DNA from: Nepenthes gracilis
Lineage: Eukaryota; Streptophyta; Magnoliopsida; Caryophyllales; Nepenthaceae
Assembly: GCA_033239525.1 (NCBI GenBank)
Contig: BSYO01000004.1
Location: 6,735,701-6,799,700 of the forward strand
Direction: 5' to 3'
DNA length: 64,000 nt
The position numbers and the translations under genes are program-made. Of the stretch, positions 1 to 13,872 are shown one piece after another. How positions within the stretch are numbered: the stretch's first letter is position 1; each line of letters starts with the position of its first letter. The notes beneath the pieces were generated by a model. That model saw nothing but the letters and a program-made list of their open reading frames with translations. It was not told the DNA's origin and did no database searches.

Positions 1-1667
1 TTCTTGACTTAGGATGCATAGCCAATCGAGAATGATCTTCCTGACGACTCCTTTTGACCAATGGTATATAAATATGCCATCAAAGGCCGAGAAAAATTTA
101 TGATGAAAGAGAAAAATCCACTGACTGAGAGGTTTTTTTCCATTGAAATATTGTTCAAAAACTTAAACATTTTCAAACTTTCTTATGAAAAAGAAGCATT
201 GATTTTCACATGGAAGTCATAAAACCCTATTAGCGGAGTCTAGTGCTTTGTTTGGCAAGTAGTCGGCTTCCAGATAAAATTGACTCTCTTCACTTAAAGA
301 ATGAGCAACAACTATGCGTCTTAAGCCATGAGGGATATTTTTTTTTGTTAAGGTAAATTAAATAATTAATTATAATTTTTAAAATTTAAAATAAATTTAA
401 AAGATAATACCAAGTCTAAAAATTTGAATATGACAAACTAAAATATACAGGATTCGACAAATCAAAATATTTATAGAATTTCATAAGATAATCATCCGAA
501 TAATATAAATACGACCTACTCTACAATTATCGTAAGGGGGTAATAAATTAACTAAAATTATGAATCAGATACAATAAAATATTCTAACTGATTTCAAAAT
601 ATAATCATGAGCCTGTACTTAGCTAATTTTTATAATATAATCATATCAATTTTTAATTTAAACCATAACAAACTAAAACTTACCAAATTGGACGAATGGC
701 TGACATATTATGTCCTAACTCTTGCAATGCATCCGAACCTTTTACTTTAAATGGTCAAAACATAAAATGTGAGTCAAATGCTCAACAAGTATCATATTTA
801 GACAAAATGAGTCCAATGAATTAGAGGGAATGTCAAATGAATGAAAATCCAGTCAAATCATAGAATAAATCAAAATCGCCGATAAGACAAATCTAATAGA
901 AATTTAAGATCCAAATTTTAAAATCTAATGGTAGTCTCGTACTCAAATTAAATATCTAAATCTAAATAAAGGTCCAAATTTTAAAAATAATAATCATTGA
1001 AACATATATATATATATATAACAAAAATAGAGGTGATCCGGACAAGTTTCAAAGTCGATGTCGATCTGAGTCCAAATTTAAATCTGAGTCCAAGTCCAAA
1101 TTCAAGGCCCGATCAGCTTGTGATTTGGGGCAGAATCCGATAGTCGGACGATCCAATAACGTATGCAGAAACTGAAGCAGCGTCACAATAAATATTCCAA
1201 GGGTCCAAATCAAAACAAATAGTCAAAATCATTTATACGAGACATACCAAAGTCAATTATAGACAAAATCGGCAAAACTCAAGTCTAAGTCCAAAAATCC
1301 ATATCCAAATCAAAGTCCAATACCAATCAATACAAAAATATAAATTGTGCACTAAATATGGATTCTGATTATTTAAAGACTAATTTGAGGAGGGGGTACA
1401 CATAATTCCGGTAACCTTAAGCCAAAATGCATATGCTCTGTACCCTAAATAAGGTTGCTCATAATATTTTGTCACCCGCAATTTTGGGTGTATTTCTCAA
1501 ACTTGTTAAATATATTAGGACGTTCGAATATATTTTAAGATCAAATCAAATTATCTAAATGGGAAGAGTCACTACTCCAAACCTTTCCTACTAGTGGAAA
1601 GGTATTTCCAATTAACAATATTTTTTTCGTCGAGAGCTGGTCGGAGTATCCAATTTTCAAATCCAAA
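1..1667. other. Gene-free AT-rich flank
   Basis: AT-rich sequence with no supportable exon. It contains a short (TA)n run near 1003-1020 and many lines of A-rich repetitive text with recurring 'tccaaat' words between about 880 and 1330, which look like decayed repeat DNA. I recognise no coding domain on either strand. Confidence 0.5.
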
Positions 1668-2651
1668 TGTAGTGACCACAACCCGACACATACATGTAAT
1701 TGTACGGCTTATGCAAAATTTCATATTTATTTTCACACAAATATATTGATATAAAAATATACAATATTTTATAAATTACTCGGATTTCTAAAAAAATATT
1801 AAACTCTCTAAAATCATAAAATTCAGTCCAAAAACTCTTAAATTATCCAATGAACTACACATGTATGTTTAGGATAAACATATCAGGTGTATAAAAATAC
1901 ATATATATTCCTAAAAATTTTAAATAGTATCTAAAATAAATCAGATGCTAAATTAGACCAAATAGGAGTTTTATAGATACTTGCTTGGAATTCATACTTT
2001 GCATATTTGAAGAAAAGATACTCCGAATTGCCCGAATTAGGTAGTTCTCTCCCACTGCCGTGCACTGTGCGCTCAACCACGACTTTGCCCCTTCTCTCCT
2101 CTCTACGCGGCTTCTGCCGAACGCCATAGACACCAATGGCTGTCGCTGGTCACCGACGAACCACCCCAGAGCCATTTCCTCACCGCACATCGCCGTCGTG
2201 GCTTCTTCGAGCCGAAACCCTCCGATCGTTGCCGACATGACCAGCCACTGCCGTGTACAGCCAACGTCGACACCCAGCATCATCTCCTCACCACATATGC
2301 CAGCCTTCTTGGTGTCGAAACTCCAACCGACAGCCTGACTGCCTCCTTGGGCTGGCCTTTTCTCTCTCTTCTCCCCACTTCACTTCCTCTCCCCTCTCTC
2401 TCCCCGATCCTTATCTCATTACTGTTTTTTTTATATATGAAATATATTATTATTATTATTATTTTAAATTTATTTTATTTTAAAAATTCAAACCGATATT
2501 CGTGCGATAGCACGGGAGCACTTCGAACACCAGCCTGACTGATTCAATTATCCTTCAAATTTCATAATATTTAATTAATTTCGTCACGTTCAATTTACCC
2601 AAAATTATAATTAATATTAAATTAATTCGAACGAAAATTTGGAATATTACA
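1668..2651. mobile_element. LTR-like segment (possible Ty3/Gypsy LTR)
   Basis: The segment begins TGTAGTGACC and ends GGAATATTACA, so it has TGTA...TACA ends like many plant LTRs. A GC-rich pyrimidine-rich block at about 2050-2400 is followed by an AT-rich tail with (TTA)n near 2450-2465. Flanks are ccaaa on the left and tcttt on the right, so there is no readable target-site duplication, and no primer-binding site follows either end. The short overlapping ORFs in the GC-rich block (2060-2540 and the reverse strand) have no recognisable domain and are not called as genes. The LTR identity is an inference from the ends and composition only. Confidence 0.35.
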
Positions 2652-3718
2652 TCTTTAACATGCGATATTGTTCTCACTAAGTCTCTCTATTGAGTTTGGC
2701 TTCTTTATCATTGCCTAAAATAGAAGCCTTGTAGCAAGATCCAAAACTCAATAGTTTTCTCACCTCCTTATACAGCTCAAGCTCAAACTGATTTCAACAA
2801 GAAGGGATTTTTTCAAGAACAACCCCAAGGCCCTTTCAATTTGTTATTTACGGTACGCAAGATCCATATAAAGGCATTCAGATTCAAACTTGTATCAAGT
2901 AGCTACTATTTTGGATAAACCTCAATTTAGATACCCTTTAAACACTTTGATCAATATTATGTGACTTTAATCAAAATAGCAAATTTGCTATTTCTAATCA
3001 AACACAAATAGGCCCTTTTCATTTATTTAACTTCTCCAAGTGGACAATTAAGTCTCGAGTTGAAACTCCAGTAGGCATTGGCTCCCCCCTCAAAGAACCA
3101 TAGGTAAAACTTCTGAAAATACTAATTTTCCACCATATGAATTTTGCATTAATAAAAAATTCTAGTTGATTTGATTCCCCATTTGTGAAGTTTTCTTCAA
3201 ATCTTTCTTTCTCTTTGTCAAAATATAGCAAATCATGCATAGAGGCTGTTCCATTTAACTTGAAGATCCATCATATTTGATCAAACTGTACTTTAAAGAT
3301 GTCAGCAGGTTAAATTCACGTAGAAGTTTACTATGTTAGATATTGTGTACTAAAAATTATTTATTAGGAAATTATTTAATAATTATAGATTATTTATTGT
3401 TTTTCATAATTCACATATATTATATTATTTATTTAATAAGTACTTTAATTGTGACATATAATGTGAAAAAAATAATAATAAATATATTATAAAAAGTCAT
3501 GCTAATGACTAAGAAATCAAATGCGAGAAATGATGATTTTTTAATTTTTTATTAACTTATTTTATTCTAGATCAAGATATTTATATATGTATTCTTTTGC
3601 CACTGTAAGATAGAGTAACAAACACTATTATTGAGATGATAACTTTAAACAAATGAATGAGTACACTATAAGAGTTAATATGTTGAATGGGTTCAGTAAA
3701 TGAATACTTGTTGGGATT
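2652..3718. other. Gene-free AT-rich stretch
   Basis: No recognisable gene. One reverse-strand ORF at 3019-3240 (73 codons) has no known motif and no gene-like context. The text from about 3340 on is very AT-rich and resembles decayed repeat DNA. Confidence 0.45.
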
Positions 3719-4903
3719 AACTATTGATGTTGAAAAGGTTATCTAAGAAAATTCTCTTATGTATTTTTTGACCTAAAAAAAATATACATATTTATTTATT
3801 TTGTATTTTTACTTTGACTAAATTATTAATGATTATTTAGATTAAATATTAATGGGTTCAATAGTCATGGGCTCAATGGGTCAGGCCTTACAACAAACCT
3901 ACAATCCAATATAATTCTTTTAAAGTAAAAGTCTCATATTGCTTTTGGATGGACAATATTCCTGCAAATTTTACTATAAAAATAAGCATCTCAAACTTTG
4001 AATGACAAGTTAGAGAAACTCAAAAAACACCATGAGACTCTAGATGGCTCGGAGAAGTGCGTAACCATTACTAGTCAATCTCCAATGAGAGCGGGATGGC
4101 GGCCAGGAGGCCACCAGCCCTCTTCCTGCCATAAGACCTTTAGCCCTCCTCCCGTCCGGAGGCTGTCATCCCTTCGCTACCAAGAGGCCGTCAAACTCTC
4201 CACCTATCCGAAGACCAACGGCCTTCCACCGCAAGAAGACTCTCAGCCCTTTGCAACCAGAAGGCCCTCAACCCTCTTTCCGTCTGGAGGTTGTCAGCCC
4301 TCCTCCAATCTCGGAGGCCCTCAACGCACCGCCCCCCAAGAGGCCTTCAACCCCCCTCCCGTCCGAAGGCCCTCAACCCTTCGTCGCCAGAGGGCTCTCA
4401 GCTCTTCTTCAATCCGAAGGCCCTTAACCCTCCATCCTAGAGCCACGATCCCTCCATCTGGGAGTCAGGAGCTTACTGTCCAATAGTCAGCCCTCTGCTC
4501 AGGTAACTAGAACGTTAACTCACCAATATAACTTAGTCCTTCTCCTCAAAGCCACCCTCCGCGGGCGCACCTCTAAGTCGCCCTTCTGTCGGGCGCATCT
4601 CTAAGCCGCTTCTCTGTCGAACGAATTTATGGAGCTCAAGCCTCTCAATACATCCCTCTCACGCTTCCCTCACCACTGCATCTTTGCACTCCTACTATGT
4701 TTATCTTTAAACGTTTATTTCTCCGTTTATTGTGGAAGATTTTTAATTTGAGCGTCGAGAGTATCAACGAAATAATCCTCCGTTATCCTCTAACTTCTTG
4801 TTTGTGATTATCAACGAAAAATCGAACCTGATCCAAATCGATCCACAATGAAAGATTGGAAGGCTCATAATCCGTACAACAATCGAAAACTCATAACGCA
4901 ACA
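3719..4903 (+). mobile_element. Probable solo LTR or LTR fragment, Gypsy-like
   Basis: The candidate LTR starts TGTTGGGATT and ends ACGCAACA, giving TGTTG/CAACA terminal complementarity. A TATA-like ctataaaaat lies at 3973. Downstream is a GC-rich tract of diverged tandem repeats at about 4090-4450 (recurring 'aggccctcaaccctcc'-type units). Further on is 'ttgagcgtcgagag' at about 4747, which resembles the U5 signature of plant Ty3/Gypsy LTRs. The flanks (atact, aatat) do not match, and an alternative TG start at 3681 is possible. The 162-codon ORF at 3998-4486 is the translated repeat tract, Pro/Ser/Arg-rich and without a domain, so it is not called as a gene. Confidence 0.45.
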
Positions 4904-7900
4904 AATATATACATGATATTAGGTCATATGTATATGAATTAATTTGTATAAATTTTTCATAAAAAATTTATCAGTTTCATATTGAGATAGTATATTTAAA
5001 TTATCTATAAATATTAAATTTAAAAATAAAATAGTCAATTGTAAAAATTATTCCAAAAATAATTTAAAATTCACTTATCATACAGATTAAAATTAAAAAT
5101 TATATTTTTAACAAAAATTTAAAATTAAAAAAATAGCCAGTTATCATAAGACTCCTTTTGTTCCTCTTCTAAAATTTTTTTTAGAAAAGATCTTATGTTA
5201 GCCATCATAATTCTCTTTTTATTTCTCTTATAAAATATTTTTTTTCTAGAGGAAAATAAAAGTTTTTTAAAGGAAAAGGAGGTAAAGAAACTAAATAAAA
5301 TTTTAAAAATGCATTAAGCTGTGAGACGTAAATTTTTTGGAAGGCAACATACGTGAAATGTTTATAATAAAATCTTGATGATAATTCTAAAATTTATAAA
5401 ATTATTATTGTAAATTTAATTTTATACAAACTAACGACTTTCACGTACATTTGCCAGGAAACATTTTCTATTTTAAATTTATTATCCATATCGTCTATGC
5501 ATGAAAAATCCACCACAATACACAATAGACTCGAATTAATCAAACTGTAGCCGATAATAAAATGTGCAATAAGAATTAAATTATCTCTATTTTGAGAATG
5601 GTGGAGCAACAAGTTCTAATATCCCAAATTTTATAATTAATTATTTAAATTGATCTACTTGGTACGGGTTTGTGACATAAGTACTCTGATATATATCTAA
5701 TAATACGTATCTAAGCACACAAATTTATATAATAATATTTAATATAGAAATTATTTTTTAATTAAGAAAAAAATCAAAAAAATTTCTAAAAAAATTTACT
5801 ATAAAAGTATATAGTTATTAACAACCCCCCTCTAAAGTCTTTTACAATAATTTATATGAATAATTAATTGAATATAACTTATAACATACCTAATAACCTA
5901 TAAGAGAAAAATAAAACAAGAAAATAAATAACCAATAATAAAATGTACTATAATTAAAGCTAAAACAGTAAACTTGAGTTTTATAAGAACTTGAATCAAA
6001 TATTAATTAGATATAAAAAATTTTCCTTTTTTTATAATTTTTTTTTTTTTTTTTTTTTTTTCATGTGACATTCTTTATGTTGAAATGCTTAAGAATTTGA
6101 CCTAAAAATTACAATAGAAATTTTATACTCTTTGCTAGTGTTCAAACATTGTAGGCAAATTTTGCCTGCATGCATTTTCTCTTATTGGCGTATAAGTATC
6201 ATATCATGTGTACATGTTATAACTTTATATGTACATGCACCTGTTTTTTGTGCTACCACTATCATTTGTTCATGCCGGTCTTTGTACTAAAGTCAAATAA
6301 ATTGTTAAATAATCTGTTAATTTGATAAAATTTATAAAAAAAATATACAAATTTAAGTAATTGTTGGGATCGATGATTTTTTTTAATCTTTCCTTTCATT
6401 TTCGATTAAACAAAGTCGATGACTTTTTTTTTTCCATCACGGTATTTTTGTTTCTAAAACTATATGATTAAGATTGAACCACTTCAAAATATTTTACAAT
6501 ATTTAAATTTAATTAATATTTTGATTATTAGAAATTAGAAAACTTTAATCATTTATTTTCAATTGAATGTCTAGAGTTGTAATAAATATGAGCTCTTTTT
6601 CACCCTTGTAACATCCCTTGTTGAGACTTTCAAATTATATGAAGTAAATATATAATTTATTTTGAAAATATTCATTGCACACACACATATTATGAATTAT
6701 AAAATATGATCAATTTTTTTGGGAATTGGTACGATGGATGAGCCCAAACTAATGGAAACCCAATAATATGCATAATAATCAATTATTTTATCAGTTATCA
6801 TGATGTGACATATTAATATATCAAAACTGTACCTTGCTAATTAAATATTTGAAAAGTGTCGCTTAAAAGCGATTGGCCCTAAAAGTATTGAAAATATGGA
6901 TGATGCTAATGTTAAATTTAATGATAAAAAGAGGCGCTGCTAAGAATTACGATTAAGACGCTATCAGGTCTGAGTCCTGACCTAGAGTATAAGGTAAATG
7001 TGTTAGGTGTCGAATTTTCAATATCTAGATATCAATGTAAATATTTTATACTGTAAATATATTTTTTATCAAAATATGTCATGAATTAGACATGCATGTG
7101 AAAAATAACTATTTTAATTAGATGCTTATTGCCTATAAAACGGAGATGACTTTATGAGTTAAGTAATGAAAAAAAATATATTAAGCTGGAAAAGAAGAAA
7201 GAAATTTCTCTCTCATTTATGTTAAACACTCTCACAAGGTAGCCATCTCTCATTGTTCATCAATATGAAAACTCTTCAACAATGAAACCTCAATTCTTGG
7301 AGAATTAGTAGGCAAGATTAATTACTCTTTTATTTTGTTAACAAATTAAAAATTTACTAATTTAAATATTAGATGAATTTTCTAAAAACATTCCTAAAGT
7401 CCTTAACCTAGCTTTTCTATTATTTATAGTGCACAAAAAAACAGTTCCTTACTTAGAATTATACTTTGATGTGAATAGTTAAAAGATTCCAATTGAATCA
7501 ATTTCTTACGAATTTATTCAAACAATTAGTTATTATGGCTTATCTAAACTTTTCATTCATCCGAATGGGGTGCCCATTTGAACTGTTCATTCATTCGAAC
7601 AGTTTATTTTTATGGTTTATATAAAATCTTACTTTATTAGAATTTTTCACTCATTTAAACATTTTATGCGACTAAAACTAGTAAAGTTCAGATAAGATAT
7701 TGGAGACTATAACAGAGTCAACTCAAAGTCGCCAACCCTAGTTGGCTAAGGGTTGTTCATTGTTTCAGATCATGTTTTGATGTAGATCATTAAAAAATTT
7801 GAGTTGAATCAATTTTTAAGGAACGTGTTAAATTTATTTTTTTATAAAAAATAAAATTAATTTAAATAAAAGTTAAGAAATCCTTGAAACAACTGTTAAC

Positions 7901-8045
7901 ATAAAATTTTAAATATAATACTGAATATTCTATCTTCGAAATATCCAAAAGCCAGAGCTCGCGGCATCTCGCTCTGTCTCCAGTCAAGGAGGGAGTGGAG
8001 AGAAGGAAAGCACATAGAGTGACTCCGAGGCGGAAAGAGGGAGAG
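4904..8045. other. Intergenic region and 5' flank of ARC5
   Basis: AT-rich, with a poly-T run at about 6039-6061 and no supportable coding exon. The last 150 bases before 8046 become GC-rich and purine-rich, as expected of a 5' UTR. No clear TATA box can be assigned. Reverse-strand ORFs covering 7862-8366 are shadows of the ARC5 first exon and leader. Confidence 0.5.
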
Positions 8046-11000
8046 ATGGAGGGGGAGGAGGAACGAAGAGACAAAATGCAGAAACAGTGGAGACTATACG
8101 AGGCGTACAACGAGCTGCATGCTTTGGCCCAAGAATTCGAGACTCCGTTCGAATCGCCGGCGGTGCTGGTGGTCGGCCACCAGACGGACGGAAAGAGCGC
8201 ATTGGTGGAAGCTCTTATGGGGTTTCAATTCAACCACGTCGGCGGCGGAACCAAGACACGCCGCCCTATTACCCTCCACATGAAGTACAACGCCGACTGT
8301 GAGCTCCCTCTCTGCTTTCTCCACTGCGATTCTGACCCCACCAGTGTTCAGGAGAAGTCCCTGCACGAAATCCAGGTCGGTGTCATTTGTTTTAGTAGTT
8401 TCCTGTAATTAAGAGTTTTGGCCTGAATAGGCGATGTTGGTTTCTTTCTTGGCTTTTGTATGGTCTTATTCTTTTTGTTAGCAACCCAATGAGTGTGGGA
8501 TAATTATATTTCTAAGGAGTATCAGAAAGGTACTGCTTAAGATTATATTAATGGAAAGTACAAAGATATTTTGGTAATTTATGTATTTAAGACAAGTACA
8601 ATGTAACTTCAATGGTAATAATTTTGAAATTATGTTTCTGAAGTATCGTCTTAACCGCTTAGCAACTTGTGTCCATGTTTATAGAGATAGGGGACATGAT
8701 TCACAAGGATATGGCGCGTTTTCAACTATCCTTCCCACGAGTGAGAGGGTAATGGTTGAGATTACCTATTAAGAAATTATTCTCATACTTCATAACATAA
8801 TCAAGTGATGTGACAAAGCAGCATGTAACGACATATTGATCAATTCTGGCGACAGGTTTTATTATCCCTTATACTTGTTTAGGAAGGATGAGTCCAGTGA
8901 CATATTTATATACCATCTAACATTAAAGAAATTATTCTCATATGTTATAGCACAGTCGAGTGATGTAATAGTTGACCATATAACAACATATAAAATGGGT
9001 TCTCGTGACAGGTTTTGTTATCTTTTATGTTTGTTCTTCTTACATCAGTATTAAACACATGGAGTTATTAAGTGAAATAAATAAACGTGGTGGGAAGGCC
9101 AACACGAAATGGACTTTCATACAGTCTTTAAATAGGCTGGCTTATGGTTTATGCCAGCTTGATTGTAATATTTCTAGTGTTTCTGAAATGTTGTACAATT
9201 GTTCTCTTCAAATTTTTTAATTTGTACGCAGTGATGTCCTTCAATCTCAAAGTAAGATACTGCCCCTTGATGTTTGAGTGGATACAATTGGTTCCTTGAT
9301 AAGCCAAAAAATAACCGTGGAACAAAATAATGTATTGGCCAATAGTTTAAATCTACAATATAGAAAGGAAATTTGTGACCTATTTTTAAGTACAACTATT
9401 GTGATTATGAATGATTTCAGAAGATACATCTGGATATGTGGTGTGTGTAAATAATGTATTTGCCAATAGTTTAGATCTGCAGTATATGAAAAAAATTTTT
9501 ATTATATATGAGATGTTGTTATGATTACAAATGATTTCAGAAGATACATTTGGACCTAGGCACTGCCAAGTGAAGGATGGAATTTATGAGATCCCTATCC
9601 TTTTCACTTATGGGGGAAAGCATGAATTTAATAGCATGGAACGTATAGGGTAGAATGGTAGGTAAACCCTTTCTAGTTTGTGAGGCATATAATCCTAATT
9701 CCCAAGGATCTCTGGAGAGGCTGTGAACGGCTGAATATTTATGGATTAAGATGTAAATGTGGCGAATTTAGGTAATGGAGAAATCAATGACACGTGGTGG
9801 GGAAAATTTGCTTCAGAGAATATTTTATCTAGTTCTCTATATCCTCAGTTCTACTATTCCCTAGCTTGCTAGCTAGAATATATCACTTTTGATGCTATTG
9901 AATCGCAACTTGATCATTATATTTACATTCTCAAGTCATTAGTTCCACTATCCAGTTGACAAACAATATACATGGCTGAGACTTTATCCTTCAGAATCAT
10001 TAAATGGAAACTTATCACAGTTAAGCTCTCTTTCAACCTAACATCCGTAATTTTCGGTCACACTTGATAAGCAGGAATTATGTTTGCAACCTTTAATCTT
10101 GAAGCTCCTATTGATGAAATAGTAATTGTGTTAGAGATCTATCCTTTGCTTACAATATGCTAGATTATCTTGGCATCATGGGATGAGGTTGACTATTTAG
10201 ATGACTGTGTAATATATATCAGAGTTGAAAGCAGTAAACGTTTCTAAAGTAGCAAAGTCAATGAGAACTTAATCATTGAGGACCCTAAGTAAAAACTGTG
10301 CCCCTGAAGGTGGGTCTCGCATTTCCCTGTTTTGTGTGTTCATTACTGTATTATGATTTTCTTTCATTTGTGTCCGCTTTAAAATAATGGTAGAACAAAT
10401 TCTGATATTTGATTATTCACTATGTGTAATTTTAAACTAATTGGTGATTTTGAACCTTTGATTCTGATTTTTCAGATGTACATTGAAGCAGAGAACATCA
10501 GGTTGGAAAGTGAGCCCTGCCAATTTTCATCTAAGGAAATAATCATTGGAATAGAGTATAAATATTGTCCAAATCTCACTATCATAGACACTCCAGGACT
10601 TATTGCTCCTGTTCCAGGTCGGAAAAATCGAGTACTGCAGGTCAACTTAAGGCCATAAAAATTGAAGTACATTGCCATTTTGTTGGGCTGTGGCAATTAT
10701 GAATGATATGTGTTGGGCACTATTCATGTCAGGATCAAGCCCGTGGAGTGGAGTCACTGGTGCGAGCTAAAATGCAGCATAGAGAATTCATCATATTATG
10801 CCTTGAAGATTGCAGTGATTGGAGCAATGCGACTACGCGAAGGGTGGTGATGCAAGTATGTATTATTATATTGCATGAACTTTCAGATTATGTTCTTGCT
10901 ACTGTTATTGGGAATTGGTGCTCAGAAGGATGCTTCTTGATCTTCCTAATTTAGCTGCTAAGTTATTCGTTATTGCCTTTGATGTGGAACAGCAATTCTT

Positions 11001-13824
11001 GAACAAAACATAGTGAGGGGCTTATGCAATTTGTATCTCTACGGGAAAAAAATAGTGCTTAGGACTTAGGAGTTTTAACTTATTTTGATTGTTTGGCATT
11101 TGTAGCTACTGCTTTGGTTTCTAATTAAGTGCATATAGATTGATCCAGAGCTCTCAAGGACCGTAATTGTGTCAACAAAACTTGACACGAAAATACCCCA
11201 GTTCGCCTGTGCTTCAGATGTGGAAGTTTTCCTTTCGCCACCTGTGTGTGCATTGGATGGCTTCATACTAGGGGACTCTCCTTTCTTCACATCTGTCCCT
11301 TCAGGAAGAGTTGGTTCTGGACATGAATCAGTTTTCAGATCTAATGATGAGTTTAAACAGGTAATATTCTGTTGCTGAAGGAGTTTTTCCTTAATTTGCC
11401 CAGGTGAATTTGATAAATTGGGCTATATATGGTGTTCATTACTTTCTGTCTGATCAGTTGATTGATTGTACAGGGTGGCCATTTGCAATGGCCTTTTCAA
11501 TTCTACAGGGTGTTGTTCACGGTCAATGGATCGTATAAAAATCTCTTTACAACCTTCCACTATCACAACCTAAAAAGGTGTTCAATTAGTCAGTTGACCT
11601 TCAGGACTGTTCCACTAAGGTTTCCAGTCTGAGCCAGTTGTGGTTGGAGAATTCCTTTGATACTACTTATTAACAGTGTAACAATCTCCTAAGAGTGGAA
11701 GGGCTGGGGAATGTGTTGAACTGTGATGTGCTCTGATGGTTTTTTTTTTTTAAAAAAAACTGATCTATATAAATTCACACAATCAATAGTAAATAGTAAA
11801 GCTTTTCTTTTTTTTTTTTTTTACCGAAAAAGAGGACTACACTAATTAGGCAGCTCCCTTTGGTGTCCTGTGTATGGATTTTCTGGTTTTCTTTTAGAAA
11901 CCTCCACATTATAATTAGAACGTCACACCTCAATTGTATTGGAAGGGTGGCTCAAGGATGCCCTATTATAGGTTACTGGGAGAGTCAGATGTATTTATAC
12001 GTGTACCCTACATTGATAAGAAACTATTTCTATGGTTTAAAACCATGATTTTCAGGTACAATAGAGTGATTTTACCATTGTATCAAGACTTATTCTTGGC
12101 TTCACAATTACATGACTTGGAAGATTGAAACTTATGGAACAATCAAGTAAATAAAATTCAGCTTTATGATGATATGTCCATTTTTCAGATGTTAACTTCT
12201 AGTAGTTACTTAGAATTTGGTGTCATTGGCATAGACGTTGTTTTACTCCAAAAGAGGTGGTCTGGTTATATTTGACTCCATCACATTACAGTTACACTAT
12301 ATGTGACAAACAAGTGCAACTCCACTTTTTATGGTGATAACGTGGTAGCTTCTAATTATAACTTGTATTCTCTAAGATTCTGGTGGTGACTATCAATGGT
12401 AACTTTAACTATCAATGGCAACTTTTTATGTACTTTTTTAAGGCGCATATTTTGTTAAATAAAAATCTGGTCGATTTAATGATAAGATAAATGCTTAAAT
12501 CAATTGCAAACTCGAGAATGCTTGAAATAGAGAAGCTATTATATGTGTAACAAACCTTGAAATATCAGCAAATGAGCGGAGAGTGGGAATGATATGCCAT
12601 TGAGGCAGTTGGTGATGGTCCTTGCAATGAAGTAAGCCATCAATCTTCTGCAAATGCCTCAGTCTTTGCAATGTCAAGTTTTTATTGTAACATGTGATTA
12701 CTAAAATATGCATTATGACGATAGAATTAATTATATTAAGTGAATTTTTGAGAATAATTGTATGTTCGATTGAAAAATCAAACATTTTAGAATAAAGGGT
12801 CGGCGCCTAACTAGCGCATGTGCGGTGTTCAAGTGTGATTGACAAAACAAGCAGCAATCGTGCATAGTGGAAGCATGCAGGTACGTGACTAGTAGAACGG
12901 CAATGCTCGTGCATGGTTTGAGGGAGGCTCAAGCGTGCATTTGCTTTGTGCCCACGCATGATGGGCGTACGATTGCTGCTTTTGTGCCAATCCGGCTATT
13001 TAAGCATATTCTTGGGTTTTTGGGGCATTTTTGGTTAAGGATTCAAGAGAGGAGAAAGAAAGAGAAGAAAGAGAGAGAGAAGGGGAGAGAAAGTGAAGGA
13101 ATGTAATTTTAGAGCGATTTGGTGTTAGATCTAAGTATTATTCAACTTAAGGTAAGTACATTTGGGCCATTTTCTTTTTTTATTGCTGAAATCTTCTGAT
13201 TATTCATTTCAATTTTTGTTTAAATACTCATGCATGTGATCCTTTATGACATTTTGACCTTATTTTGCATGCATGCCCATCTTATTTGAGAATCTTGATA
13301 TTTTAAAAGCCTATGTTTAACTTTGTAATTTGTTATAAAAATTTTAAATATTTAAATATTTTACCTTTCATGTTATCTTTGACAAGTATTTGGCAAGAAT
13401 TTTACTTTAAAATTTATAAGAATCGCTTGTTTTCATTGTTAGAAAATTTATATATTTATTATTTGTTGTAGAGTATTTTATTTTGACTAAATAATAACCA
13501 TTTTAGAGAATTAATGAGATATGTTCAGACACGTCTAAATATATTATTTATAAGTGAAGATCACTATCTAACATCCATAGGTTTAAAAATTGGCATTTGA
13601 TCCTGCTTGTAGGAAATAATATCTAGTCGTCCCACTGATGAGTTTTGAATAGTAGTGTATGGCCTAAATTATAAAAAAATTTATAGCCCAATTTTCGATA
13701 TTCGATCATAGTCAGTGTGACTATCATTGATTATTGGTTCTTATGTTTTTATCATCATATCGTATTTTTTAGTATTTTTTTATTTGATTATTATTGTCAT
13801 TCCTCATGTTTATCATCTATATAT

Positions 13825-13872
<48 letters not shown>

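Noticed and set aside
3998..4486. 162-codon Pro/Ser/Arg-rich ORF
   Set aside because: It is the translation of diverged GC-rich tandem units in an LTR-like segment, with no domain and no gene context.
7862..8366. Reverse-strand ORFs over the ARC5 first exon
   Set aside because: Shadows of the real exon on the + strand; no family match.
12867..13106. 79-codon ORF in ARC5 intron 4
   Set aside because: Ends in a Lys/Arg/Glu tract made by a GA repeat and lies in an LTR-like block; no domain.
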